Below are positions 56,886-64,000 of a stretch of 64,000 nt of DNA, piece by piece. The notes beneath the pieces are model-generated. The model did no database searches. It was given only the letters and a program-made list of their open reading frames with translations, and was not told where the DNA came from. Position 1 is the stretch's first letter, and the number at the start of each line of letters is the position of its first letter. Source of the DNA: Acidimicrobiales bacterium (lineage in GTDB: Bacteria > Actinomycetota > Acidimicrobiia > Acidimicrobiales > JADJXE01). A program made the translations under genes and the position numbers. Where the stretch lies: positions 571,001 to 635,000 of the forward strand of contig JADJXE010000001.1 of NCBI GenBank assembly GCA_016716005.1. The letters run 5' to 3'.

Positions 56886-58208
56886 TCAGACCTCGGCGCG
56901 ACCCCGGTCGCGCCACTCGGCACCGTCGGGGAAGCGCAGGGCGTCGATGGCCTCGGGCCGCAGCTCCACCGAGAACCCGGCGGCCTCGGGGACCACGTAG
57001 CTGCCCCGCCGGACCTCGGCCGGGTGCACGAACTGCTCGTGCAGGTGCTCGGCGTACTCGCACATGCGCCCGTCGAGGTCGGCGCTCACGGCCACGTAGT
57101 CGATCAACGACACGTGCTGGACGTACTCGCACAGGCCGAGGCCGCCGGCGTGGGGGCACACGGGCACGCCGTAGTGGGCCGCCAGGACCACCACCGTGAG
57201 CACCTCGGTGAGCCCGCCGAGGCGGCAGGCGTCGACCTGGCAGTAGTCGATGGCACCGGCCTGCAGCAGCTGCTTGAAGACCACCCGGTTCGCCACGTGC
57301 TCGCCCGTGGCCACACCGATCGGCGCGACCGCCCCGCGGATCGCGGCGTGGCCGAGCACGTCGTCGGGGCTGGTCGGCTCCTCGACCCACCGCAGCCGGA
57401 AGGGGGTGAACCGGCGCGTCCACTCGATGGCCTGGGGCACGTCCCACACCTGGTTGGCGTCGACCATCAGGTCGGCGTCCCACCCGATCTCGCCCCGGAC
57501 CAGCCCCAGTCGGCGCACGTCGGCATCGGGGTCGATGCCGACCTTCACCTTGAAGCGGGTCCAGCCGTCGTGCCGCGCGACCCGCAGCCGCTGCCGGACG
57601 AGCTCGTCGTCGTAGCCCAGCCACCCCGCCGACGTGAGGTAGGCCGGATAGCCGTCGCGGCGCAGCTCCGCCTCGCGCTCCGCCCGCCCCGGCACCCGGG
57701 ACCGCAGCAACGACACGGCCTCGTCGCGGGTGAGCGCGTCGGACAGGTAGCGCCAGTCGAGGCAGTCGGCGAGCCGCTCCGGCTCCAGATCGACCACCAG
57801 CTTCCACACCGGCTTGGCCTCCACCCGCGCCCACAGGTCCCACACGGCGTTCACCAGGGCCGCCGTGGCCAGGTGGATCACGCCCTTCTCGGGGCCCAAC
57901 CACCGCAGCTGGGTGTCGCCGGTGAGGCGGCGTTGGAGCCCGGCCAGGTCACCGGTGAGCTCGTCGAGCGGTACGCCCACGACGTGGTGGGCCAGGGCCT
58001 CGACCGCCGCGCACACCACCTCGGTGCCCCGGCCGAGGGTGAAGGCGAGGCCGTAGCCGGCCAACCCCTCGAGGTCGGTGTGCGCCACCACGTAGGCGGC
58101 CGAGTAGTCCGGGTCCCGGTGCACGGCGTCGGATCCGTGGAGCCAGCGAGACGTGGGGGCCCGCACGTCGACCACCTCGACGCCCGTGATGCGGGGCGTC
58201 GCGCTCAC
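56886..58208 (-). CDS. L-fuconate dehydratase (enolase superfamily)
   Basis: A 440-residue enolase-superfamily enzyme closest in length and motifs to L-fuconate dehydratase, which converts L-fuconate to 2-keto-3-deoxy-L-fuconate. KVKVG holds the catalytic KxK pair, LMVDANQVW and WVEEPTSPDD the first two metal ligands, and GVATGEHVANRVVFKQLLQ and CPHAGGLGLCEYVQH the third ligand and the His base. The GTG at 58208 overlaps the upstream SDR stop by 4 nt. It is the anchor of the sugar-acid cluster; substrates such as L-galactonate or D-arabinonate remain possible. Confidence 0.9.
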   Translation of the reverse strand: MSATPRITGVEVVDVRAPTSRWLHGSDAVHRDPDYSAAYVVAHTDLEGLAGYGLAFTLGRGTEVVCAAVEALAHHVVGVPLDELTGDLAGLQRRLTGDTQLRWLGPEKGVIHLATAALVNAVWDLWARVEAKPVWKLVVDLEPERLADCLDWRYLSDALTRDEAVSLLRSRVPGRAEREAELRRDGYPAYLTSAGWLGYDDELVRQRLRVARHDGWTRFKVKVGIDPDADVRRLGLVRGEIGWDADLMVDANQVWDVPQAIEWTRRFTPFRLRWVEEPTSPDDVLGHAAIRGAVAPIGVATGEHVANRVVFKQLLQAGAIDYCQVDACRLGGLTEVLTVVVLAAHYGVPVCPHAGGLGLCEYVQHVSLIDYVAVSADLDGRMCEYAEHLHEQFVHPAEVRRGSYVVPEAAGFSVELRPEAIDALRFPDGAEWRDRGRAEV

Positions 58209-58969
58209 CGGCGCACCCCGCCCGGCACCTGGAAGCCGTGGGTGCCGCCGTCGATGGCCAGCGCGGTGCCGGTGACGTACCCGGCCTCCGGGGACGCCAG
58301 GTAGACGATGGCGGCCGCCACCTCCTCGGCGGTGCCGAGGCGGCCCACGGGTTGGCGGGCCACCAGGCCGGCCCGAGCCGCGTCCGGGTCGTCGGTGGCG
58401 GCCAGCAGCCGGCCGACCCACGGCGTGTCGATCGTGCCCGGGCACACGCAGTTGACCCGGATCCCGTCGGCGGCGCCGTCGGCCGCCATGGCCAGGGTGA
58501 GAGCCAGCACCGCACCCTTGCTGGCGCCGTAGCAGGCCCGCTGGGGCAGGCCGGTCCACGACACGATGGAGGCCAGGTTCACGATGGCGGCCTGCGGGGA
58601 GCGCCGCAGGTGCGGCAGGCACGCCCGCGCGGTGCGCACGATGCCCATCACGTTCACGTCGAGCACGCGGCGCCACTCGTCGTCGTCGTTGGCCTCCACG
58701 CCGCCGACCGCGCCGATCCCGGCGTCGTTCACGAGCACGTCGACGCGGCCGAACGCCTCGACCGTGGCCGCGACGGCGGCGTCGACGGACCCCTGGTCGG
58801 TCACGTCGGCCCGGACGGGGAGCAGCCCGTCCGACGCCGGCGGCGGCCGGAGATCGAGCGCCGCCACCCGTGCCCCCTCGCGCCGCATGGCACCGACCGT
58901 CGCCAGGCCGATCCCCGACCCGCCTCCTGTCACCAACGCCACCAGCCCGCTCATCCGTGGCTCGCCCAT
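58205..58969 (-). CDS. SDR, probable 2-keto-3-deoxy-L-fuconate dehydrogenase
   Basis: A 254-residue short-chain dehydrogenase. TGGGSGIGLATVGAM is the cofactor loop and LDLRPP indicates NAD preference. The catalytic Ser, Tyr and Lys lie in NLASIVSWTGLPQRACYGASKGA. In oxidative fucose pathways an SDR of this kind oxidises 2-keto-3-deoxy-L-fuconate before cleavage to lactate and pyruvate; the role is inferred from the neighbours. The ATG at 58969 shares a base with the preceding stop (TGATG), which favours it, although an ATG at 58954 fits family length better. Confidence 0.86.
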   Translation of the reverse strand: MGEPRMSGLVALVTGGGSGIGLATVGAMRREGARVAALDLRPPPASDGLLPVRADVTDQGSVDAAVAATVEAFGRVDVLVNDAGIGAVGGVEANDDDEWRRVLDVNVMGIVRTARACLPHLRRSPQAAIVNLASIVSWTGLPQRACYGASKGAVLALTLAMAADGAADGIRVNCVCPGTIDTPWVGRLLAATDDPDAARAGLVARQPVGRLGTAEEVAAAIVYLASPEAGYVTGTALAIDGGTHGFQVPGGVRR

Positions 58970-60063
58970 CACCCCATCACCACCCGTTCGGCCGCCCGCT
59001 GCATCTCCTCCAACGCGGCTGCGGGCGAGCACGCCCCCCGCAACGCCCGCCGGATCGCCTCCCACCCCGCGTCCTCCACCTCGGGGAACCGCTCGGAGGG
59101 CGCGTACGTGATCATCCCCGAGGCGATCGTGTCACGCGTGATGGCGAGGCGACGGGCGTCGACCTCGTCGACCGGCGCCACCGCCGCGAACGCCTCGACG
59201 TGGGCGCACACCGCCCCGCTCGTCGCCTCGAGGGCCCCGGCGGCCTCGCCGCACAGCGCCGTGACCAGGGCGGCGGCGCCGTCGACGTCGCCGCAGGTCG
59301 TGGGGATGGCCCAGGCATGGCAGCCCGCGTAGGAGCGCACGCCCAGGAGCCCGCCCAGGTAGGGGTGGGGCTCGAGGGCCGGCCCGCGCCCGGAGCGGCG
59401 AAGGCCGGCGGTGGCACCCGGCCACGCCGCGGCCAGCGCCACCCGGCCGGCGCCCAGCGCGGCGTCGACGTCGTCGTAGTGCCAGCCGGGCAGATCGGCC
59501 GGCGCCCGCCGGGCCAGCGCCACCAGCGTGGCCACCGCCGCCTCCGCCTCGGCGGTGGCCAGCGTGGGTCTGCCGTCGGGGTCGAACAGCTGGCCGCCGA
59601 GGGCCGTCACCACCTCGAAGAACGTGCCGAACAGGCCCGACTCCCGGCCGGGGAAGCCGAAGGCCAGCCCGGAGGCAACCAGCTCGTCCCACGTCGCGGG
59701 CACCCGGCCGGCGACCTGCCGGCGATCCGCCCAGAGCACCCGGACGTCGATGTTGCGGGGCACCGAGAGCAGCGCGCCGTCGACCCGGCAGAGCTCCACC
59801 GCCCGGGGCGCGAGGGCCGCGGGCACCGCCGGGTCGAGCAGGGTGTCGAGCGGGCGCAGCCACCGGGCCTGCGAGGGGGCGTACTTGGCGTGGGTCGACA
59901 GCACGTCGATCCGCTCGCCGGCGGCCAGCAGCCCGGCGACCCGCAGGTTGAGGGTGGGATGGTCGGCGTGCACGACCACCTCGACGTGGCGGCCGTCGAG
60001 CAGGCGGTACAGCCCGTCGTACATGGGCCCGCCCACCAGCGCGACCCGCAGCGCTCCCCCCAT
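58969..60063 (-). CDS. Extracellular-type solute-binding protein lacking a visible signal peptide
   Basis: A 364-residue protein of the family 1 sugar-binding type. It has LRVALVGGPMYDGLYRLL at the start, SVPRNIDVRVLWADRRQV and PATWDELVASG (a typical SBP_bac_1 motif) in the middle, and AGCHAWAIPTT near the hinge. Two alpha/beta lobes are expected. No hydrophobic export signal or lipobox precedes the domain, and no ABC permease or ATPase genes are adjacent. It may be cytosolic and act as a sugar sensor, or its true start may lie upstream. It heads the fucose-like operon. Confidence 0.78.
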   Translation of the reverse strand: MGGALRVALVGGPMYDGLYRLLDGRHVEVVVHADHPTLNLRVAGLLAAGERIDVLSTHAKYAPSQARWLRPLDTLLDPAVPAALAPRAVELCRVDGALLSVPRNIDVRVLWADRRQVAGRVPATWDELVASGLAFGFPGRESGLFGTFFEVVTALGGQLFDPDGRPTLATAEAEAAVATLVALARRAPADLPGWHYDDVDAALGAGRVALAAAWPGATAGLRRSGRGPALEPHPYLGGLLGVRSYAGCHAWAIPTTCGDVDGAAALVTALCGEAAGALEATSGAVCAHVEAFAAVAPVDEVDARRLAITRDTIASGMITYAPSERFPEVEDAGWEAIRRALRGACSPAAALEEMQRAAERVVMG

Positions 60064-60171
60064 CGGCGGCACACCGTAGATCGGCCGCGCCGGGCGAACG
60101 CCAACCACCTGGGTACGCTGCCCCGGCCCCGCGGGAGCGGGTCGCGCATGCTGGCCGTGGAGGGGGACGAC

Positions 60172-61608
60172 GTGGGGATCGCCGAGGACACCCAGTGGCT
60201 CGACGCCACCGCGCAGGCCGAGCTGGCGCGCACCGGCCAGGTGACGCCGGCGGAGCTGGTCGACGCGGCCATCGAGCGGATCGGACGGCTGGACCCCGGC
60301 CTGAACGCGGTGATCCTCGAGCTGTTCGAGAAGGCCCGGGCCGCGGCCGCCGACCCCGCACTGCCCGACGGCCCGTTCCGGGGCGTGCCCTTCCTGATCA
60401 AGGACCTCTGGGCGACGACCGCCGGTGACCCGATCTGCAACGGGAACGCCGCCCTCAAGGCCGCCTGCGTCCCGGCTCCGAGCGACACCACCCTGGTCGC
60501 TCGCCATCGGGCCGCGGGCCTGGTGATCGTGGGACGCACCAACACCCCCGAGTTCGGCAGCCTCCCCACCACCGAGCCGGTCGCGTTCGGCCCCACCCGC
60601 AACCCCTGGGACCCGAGCCGCAGCCCGGGCGGCTCGAGCGGCGGCTCGGCCGCGGCGGTGGCCGCCGGCATGGTGCCGGCCGCCCATGCCAGCGACGGTG
60701 GGGGCTCGATCCGCATCCCCGCGTCGGCGTGCGGCCTGGTCGGCCTGAAGGTGAGCCAGGGTCGCACGAGCCTCGGCCCCCTCCGCGACGAGAGCGGCCT
60801 CGGGGTCGAGCACGTCCTCACCCGGTCCGTCCGCGACTGCGCCGGCCTGCTCGACGCCACCCACGGGCCGGCGCCGGGAGACACCGTGATCGCCCCGGCC
60901 CCGTCACGCCCCTACCTCGCGGAGGTCGGCGCCGACCCCGGCCGGCTGCGGATCGGGCTCATGCCCACCCATCCGACCACCGCCGTCCACCCCGACTGCG
61001 AGGCCGCGGCCCGCCGCGCCGCCGCCCTGCTGGAGCGCCTCGGCCACCACGTCGACGAGGCCTGGCCGGCGGTGCTGGGCGACACCACCTTCGCCAGCCG
61101 CTTCACCGCCCTCTGGTCGTCGGCCATGGCCATGGCGATCCGGGGCGTCGGCGACCAGCTGGGCCGGGCCATCGGCCCCGACGACGTCGAGCCCGTCAAC
61201 TGGGCCATGGCCGAGATGGCCGCGAGCACCACCGGCCCCGACGTGCTGGCGGCCCAGGCGGCCATGGGCACGTTCCGCCGGGCCCTGGCCGGCTGGTGGG
61301 CCGCCGGCTGGGACCTGCTCCTCACCCCCACCCTGGCCGAGCCGCCCCCCCACCTCGGCACCCTCGCCAACGATCCCGCCAACCCGCTGGCGCCCCTCGC
61401 CCGCTCGGCCCTGCTGGTGCCGTTCACGCCGCCGTTCAACGCCAGCGGCCAGCCCGCGATCTCCCTCCCGCTCCACCAGACCCCCGACGGGCTGCCCGTG
61501 GGCGTGCAGCTGGTGGCCGCCTACGGGCGCGAGGACGTGCTGCTGCGGGTGGCGGCCCAGCTGGAGGCGGCCGCGCCGTGGGCCGCCCGTAGGCCGCCCG
61601 GCTGCTGA
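60172..61608 (+). CDS. Amidase signature family hydrolase
   Basis: A 478-residue amidase with the Ser-cisSer-Lys triad K77 (FLIKDLW), S155 (SPGGSSGGSAAA) and nucleophile S179 (SDGGGSIRIPAS). The GTG at 60172 has GGAGGGGG five bases upstream; an ATG at 60148 would add eight residues. The amide substrate is unknown. It is divergent from the fucose-like operon. The last 88 nt overlap the 3' end of the convergent GGDEF-EAL gene, so its C terminus (VAAQLEAAAPWAARRPPGC) is encoded opposite that protein's tail. Confidence 0.89.
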   Translation: MGIAEDTQWLDATAQAELARTGQVTPAELVDAAIERIGRLDPGLNAVILELFEKARAAAADPALPDGPFRGVPFLIKDLWATTAGDPICNGNAALKAACVPAPSDTTLVARHRAAGLVIVGRTNTPEFGSLPTTEPVAFGPTRNPWDPSRSPGGSSGGSAAAVAAGMVPAAHASDGGGSIRIPASACGLVGLKVSQGRTSLGPLRDESGLGVEHVLTRSVRDCAGLLDATHGPAPGDTVIAPAPSRPYLAEVGADPGRLRIGLMPTHPTTAVHPDCEAAARRAAALLERLGHHVDEAWPAVLGDTTFASRFTALWSSAMAMAIRGVGDQLGRAIGPDDVEPVNWAMAEMAASTTGPDVLAAQAAMGTFRRALAGWWAAGWDLLLTPTLAEPPPHLGTLANDPANPLAPLARSALLVPFTPPFNASGQPAISLPLHQTPDGLPVGVQLVAAYGREDVLLRVAAQLEAAAPWAARRPPGC

Positions 61609-63959
61609 AGGCGGGCGAGGAGCCCGCCCAGCTCGGCCGCCGGCACCGCGGGGCCGAACAAGAGCCCCTGCATGGCATGGCAGCCCAGCCGGTCGAGCTG
61701 GTCGCGCTGCGCCGCCGTCTCCACGCCCTCGGCGATGACAGCCAGCCCCAGCGCGCCGGCCAGGGCCAGCACCGCCGACACGATGGCCCGGTCCTCGGCG
61801 CTGCTGTCGAGACCCTCGACGAACGTGCGGTCGATCTTCAGCACGTCGACCGGGAAGCGCCTGAGGTACCCGAGCGACGAGAACCCGGTGCCGAAGTCGT
61901 CGACCACCAGGTGGACCCCGAGGTCCTTCAGAGCCCGGAACGTCGACACCGCCTCCGCCTCCTCGACGAGCACCGACTCGGTGATCTCGAGCCACAGGCC
62001 CTCGGGCGGGAGGCCCGCGGCCAGCAGCGCCGCAGCCACCGTGTCGACCAGGTCGGGGTCGGCGAACTGCCGAGCCGACAGGTTCACGGCCATGCGGACG
62101 GCGTCGAGCTCGGGCCGGTCGGCCCGCACGTCGGCCAGCGTGCGGCAGGCCTCGGCGAGCACCTGCTCGCCCATGGCCACGATGAGCCCCGACTCCTCGG
62201 CCACGGGCACGAAGGCGGCCGGCGGCAGGATGCCGCGATCGGGGTGCTCCCACCGCACCAGCGCCTCCACCGCGATCACGGCCCCGGTGGGCCACCAGAC
62301 CGCCGGCTGGTAGTGGACGGCCAGCTCGCCACGCCGCAGGGCGCGTCGCAGGTCGTGCTCGAGGTCGAGCCGGGCCAGCCGCACCGTGCGCAGCGCCTGG
62401 TCGAACACCTGCACGCGGTTGCGGCCCTGCTCCTTGGCCCGGTACATGGCGACGTCGGCGTCCTGGAGCACGCCTTCCGGGTCGGACGACCCCTGTGCGC
62501 CGACCACGCCGATGCTGGCCGTGATCACCAGCTCCCTGCCCTCGAGCGCCATGGGCTCGGCGATGGCGGCCGCCACCCGGGCGGCCATGTCTCGCGCCGC
62601 CCCCTCCCCCACGTCCTCACCGATCACCACGAACTCGTCGCCGGCCAGCCGGCCGACGGTGTCCTCGGGCCGCACGACGTCGCGCAGCCGGCGGGCGACC
62701 TCGCGCAGCACCCGGTCGCCGGCCCCGTGCCCGAACGAGTCGTTGACCGCCTTGAACCGGTCGATGTCGATGAACAGCACGCTGACTGGCTGCTGCGGCC
62801 TCGCCGCACGGGCCAGGGCGTGCCCCAGCCGGTCGAGCACCAGCGTGCGGTTCGGCAACCCGGTGAGGTGGTCGTGCGTCGCCCGGCGGACGGCGTCGTC
62901 GAACGCCCGGCGCATGGCCTCCAGGGCGCCGGCGTCGTTCAGGGCGATCGAGGCGTGCTCGGCGAAGGCCAGCAGCATCGACTGCTCGTCGCGGCCGTAG
63001 CCGTCGGACCGGTCGTACGAAGCGACCACCAGGCTGCCGACCACCTGTCCGTCCTGGTGGACGGGCGCGGCCATGGCTGCCCGCAGGCCGGCGCGGGCGA
63101 AGTGCTCGATCGGCGCGTCGGCCCGCGCGTAGCGGTCCCACACGACGAGCCGCCCCTCCGCCACCGCCAGGCCACCGGCTCCCTCGCCGATCGGCGACCG
63201 CCCCACCGCCTCGACCTCGGCCGGGGAGAGGCCCCGGCTGGAGACCAGCCGCACCGAGCCGGGATGATCCTCGTCGAGGAGGCGCAGGCCGACGACCTGG
63301 TCGCCGAACAGCACCGACGCCCCTTCGGTGATGGCGTCGAACACGTCCTGCACCGGCGCCCGGTGGGAGATGGCGCGCTGGATGGCGTAGAGCCGCTCCA
63401 GCAGGCGCTGGCGGCCACGCACCTCGGCCAGCAGACGGGCGCGCTCGCGGCCCTGCCGCTCGCTCTCGGCGCGCAGCGCCCGCTCCGCGTCGATCATCCG
63501 CCGCATGCCCAGCGTGAGCCCCAGCACCCGGGCCATGGCCCGCGCCAGCCCCACCTCGGTGCGCGAGAACGCCGCGCCGGAGCGGGCCAGCACCAGGGTG
63601 GCCTCCTCGCCGACCACCGGCACGGTGAGCACGCCGCAGGGCCCGACGCCGGGTACGTCGAGCTGCGGCCGCTGCCCGGCGGCCGCCGCCCGCAGCTCGG
63701 CCTCCGGCACGCGGCCGGCGGGATAGCCGACCGCGGCCAGCACGCCCCCGGCGCCGACCAGCCCGACCAGCTCCGCCTCCAGCGCCTCGGCCGCCTCCTC
63801 GACGGCGGCGGACGCGGCCGCCGACGCATCGGGCAGCACCGACACCCGCTCGAGGAACTCGGCCAGCCGGAGTGCGGCCCACCCGCCCGGCACCGCCGCC
63901 CGGTCGGCCTCGCCGCCCGCGGTCGGGCCGTCGGCGGCGCCGTCGCAACCGGCCGTCAT
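61521..63959 (-). CDS. GAF-like-GGDEF-EAL cyclic-di-GMP signalling protein
   Basis: An 812-residue cytosolic protein. N-terminal sensor-like regions (about 25-340, the second a GAF-type domain) precede a diguanylate cyclase domain (about 360-530) with AGDEF in place of GGDEF. The phosphodiesterase domain (about 540-785) has EALVRWEHP, NLSARQFAD, DDFGTGFSS and KIDRTFVEGL intact. It could both make and break cyclic-di-GMP; the intact EAL side suggests net hydrolysis. The C terminus carries a ~30-residue Ser/Ala-rich tail encoded opposite the amidase gene. The ATG overlaps the end of an upstream gene by 4 nt. Confidence 0.92.
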   Translation of the reverse strand: MTAGCDGAADGPTAGGEADRAAVPGGWAALRLAEFLERVSVLPDASAAASAAVEEAAEALEAELVGLVGAGGVLAAVGYPAGRVPEAELRAAAAGQRPQLDVPGVGPCGVLTVPVVGEEATLVLARSGAAFSRTEVGLARAMARVLGLTLGMRRMIDAERALRAESERQGRERARLLAEVRGRQRLLERLYAIQRAISHRAPVQDVFDAITEGASVLFGDQVVGLRLLDEDHPGSVRLVSSRGLSPAEVEAVGRSPIGEGAGGLAVAEGRLVVWDRYARADAPIEHFARAGLRAAMAAPVHQDGQVVGSLVVASYDRSDGYGRDEQSMLLAFAEHASIALNDAGALEAMRRAFDDAVRRATHDHLTGLPNRTLVLDRLGHALARAARPQQPVSVLFIDIDRFKAVNDSFGHGAGDRVLREVARRLRDVVRPEDTVGRLAGDEFVVIGEDVGEGAARDMAARVAAAIAEPMALEGRELVITASIGVVGAQGSSDPEGVLQDADVAMYRAKEQGRNRVQVFDQALRTVRLARLDLEHDLRRALRRGELAVHYQPAVWWPTGAVIAVEALVRWEHPDRGILPPAAFVPVAEESGLIVAMGEQVLAEACRTLADVRADRPELDAVRMAVNLSARQFADPDLVDTVAAALLAAGLPPEGLWLEITESVLVEEAEAVSTFRALKDLGVHLVVDDFGTGFSSLGYLRRFPVDVLKIDRTFVEGLDSSAEDRAIVSAVLALAGALGLAVIAEGVETAAQRDQLDRLGCHAMQGLLFGPAVPAAELGGLLARLQQPGGLRAAHGAAASSWAATRSSTSSRP

Positions 63960-64000
63960 GCGAACGCCAGCACCACGAGGGTCTGGTTGTGGAAGCCGGT
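63956..64000 (-). CDS. 3' end of an upstream gene, cut by the window
   Basis: The last 14 codons of a minus-strand gene that continues beyond the right edge, ending in GFHNQTLVVLAFA and a stop that overlaps the ATG of the GGDEF-EAL gene (ATGA). The short C terminus vaguely recalls FIST-type sensory proteins, which often accompany such enzymes, but too little is present to identify it. Confidence 0.5.
   Translation of the reverse strand, partial: TGFHNQTLVVLAFA

Overview
The window is very GC-rich bacterial DNA (GTG starts are common and almost every codon ends in G or C). Several features point to a free-living actinobacterium. There is a 6C-type small RNA beside a HAD-family gene, a corynebacterial/mycobacterial-type glycogen synthase, small Rpf/lysozyme-like lipoproteins, a HutC-type GntR regulator, and many genes whose -10 box lies 6-8 nt before the start codon (leaderless transcripts). 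The mix resembles Acidimicrobiia-like lineages, but that placement is an inference. I see no phage, transposase, integrase, CRISPR, rRNA or tRNA gene. The window looks like ordinary, gene-dense chromosome with short intergenic gaps.

Layout. 1-5770: a co-directional cluster of a HAD phosphatase-like protein (cut by the left edge), a zinc alcohol dehydrogenase, a LarA-like protein, a PlsC acyltransferase and a lipoyl-free E2-type acyltransferase; it looks like an uncharacterised acyl-lipid pathway. 5795-13248: a PLP decarboxylase and the gltB-gltD glutamate synthase operon. 13425-15083: a nitroreductase and two DUF4190-like membrane proteins. 15165-27370: a TCA-cycle neighbourhood with a GntR regulator divergent from a mitochondrial-type aconitase, a HAD-PlsC fusion with a 6C RNA upstream, a LysR regulator, citrate synthase, a quinone oxidoreductase, an E. 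coli-type NADP isocitrate dehydrogenase, a TauE/DUF1634 pair and a second, Thermus-type isocitrate dehydrogenase with its own strong promoter.

27387-36831: a PPC-repeat membrane protein, an acyl-CoA dehydrogenase, a nitrilase-family amidohydrolase, a GNAT/ADP-forming-ligase protein acetyltransferase, two tandem muralytic lipoproteins and an IMPase-family phosphatase. 36860-44766: gpsA, a secernin-like hydrolase, glycogen synthase, a J-domain protein, an SDR, an adenosine-specific-kinase family protein, an amidase and a LytM endopeptidase. 44753-47419: a polar amino-acid ABC transporter with stacked alternative hairpins between the binding-protein and permease genes. 47678-51856: a cupin, small membrane and collagen-like proteins, a PEP-mobile-domain protein and an AlkB-type dioxygenase.

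51864-54892 is a reactive-sulfur operon: a CstR-type repressor, a persulfide dioxygenase-rhodanese fusion, a single rhodanese and a TauE/SafE exporter. Its promoter carries a palindromic CsoR/CstR-type operator. 55902-60063 encodes an oxidative L-fucose-like sugar pathway (aldo-keto reductase, L-fuconate dehydratase, SDR) plus a solute-binding-like protein without a signal peptide. The window ends with an amidase that overlaps, tail to tail, a GGDEF-EAL protein, and with the last codons of one more gene.

The least explained items are a 56-bp palindromic element present twice in opposite orientations (4693-4748 and 47582-47637), the cst-like operon, the 6C RNA placed directly before a HAD-acyltransferase gene, the twin lipoproteins with matching promoters, and the 1-5770 lipid cluster.
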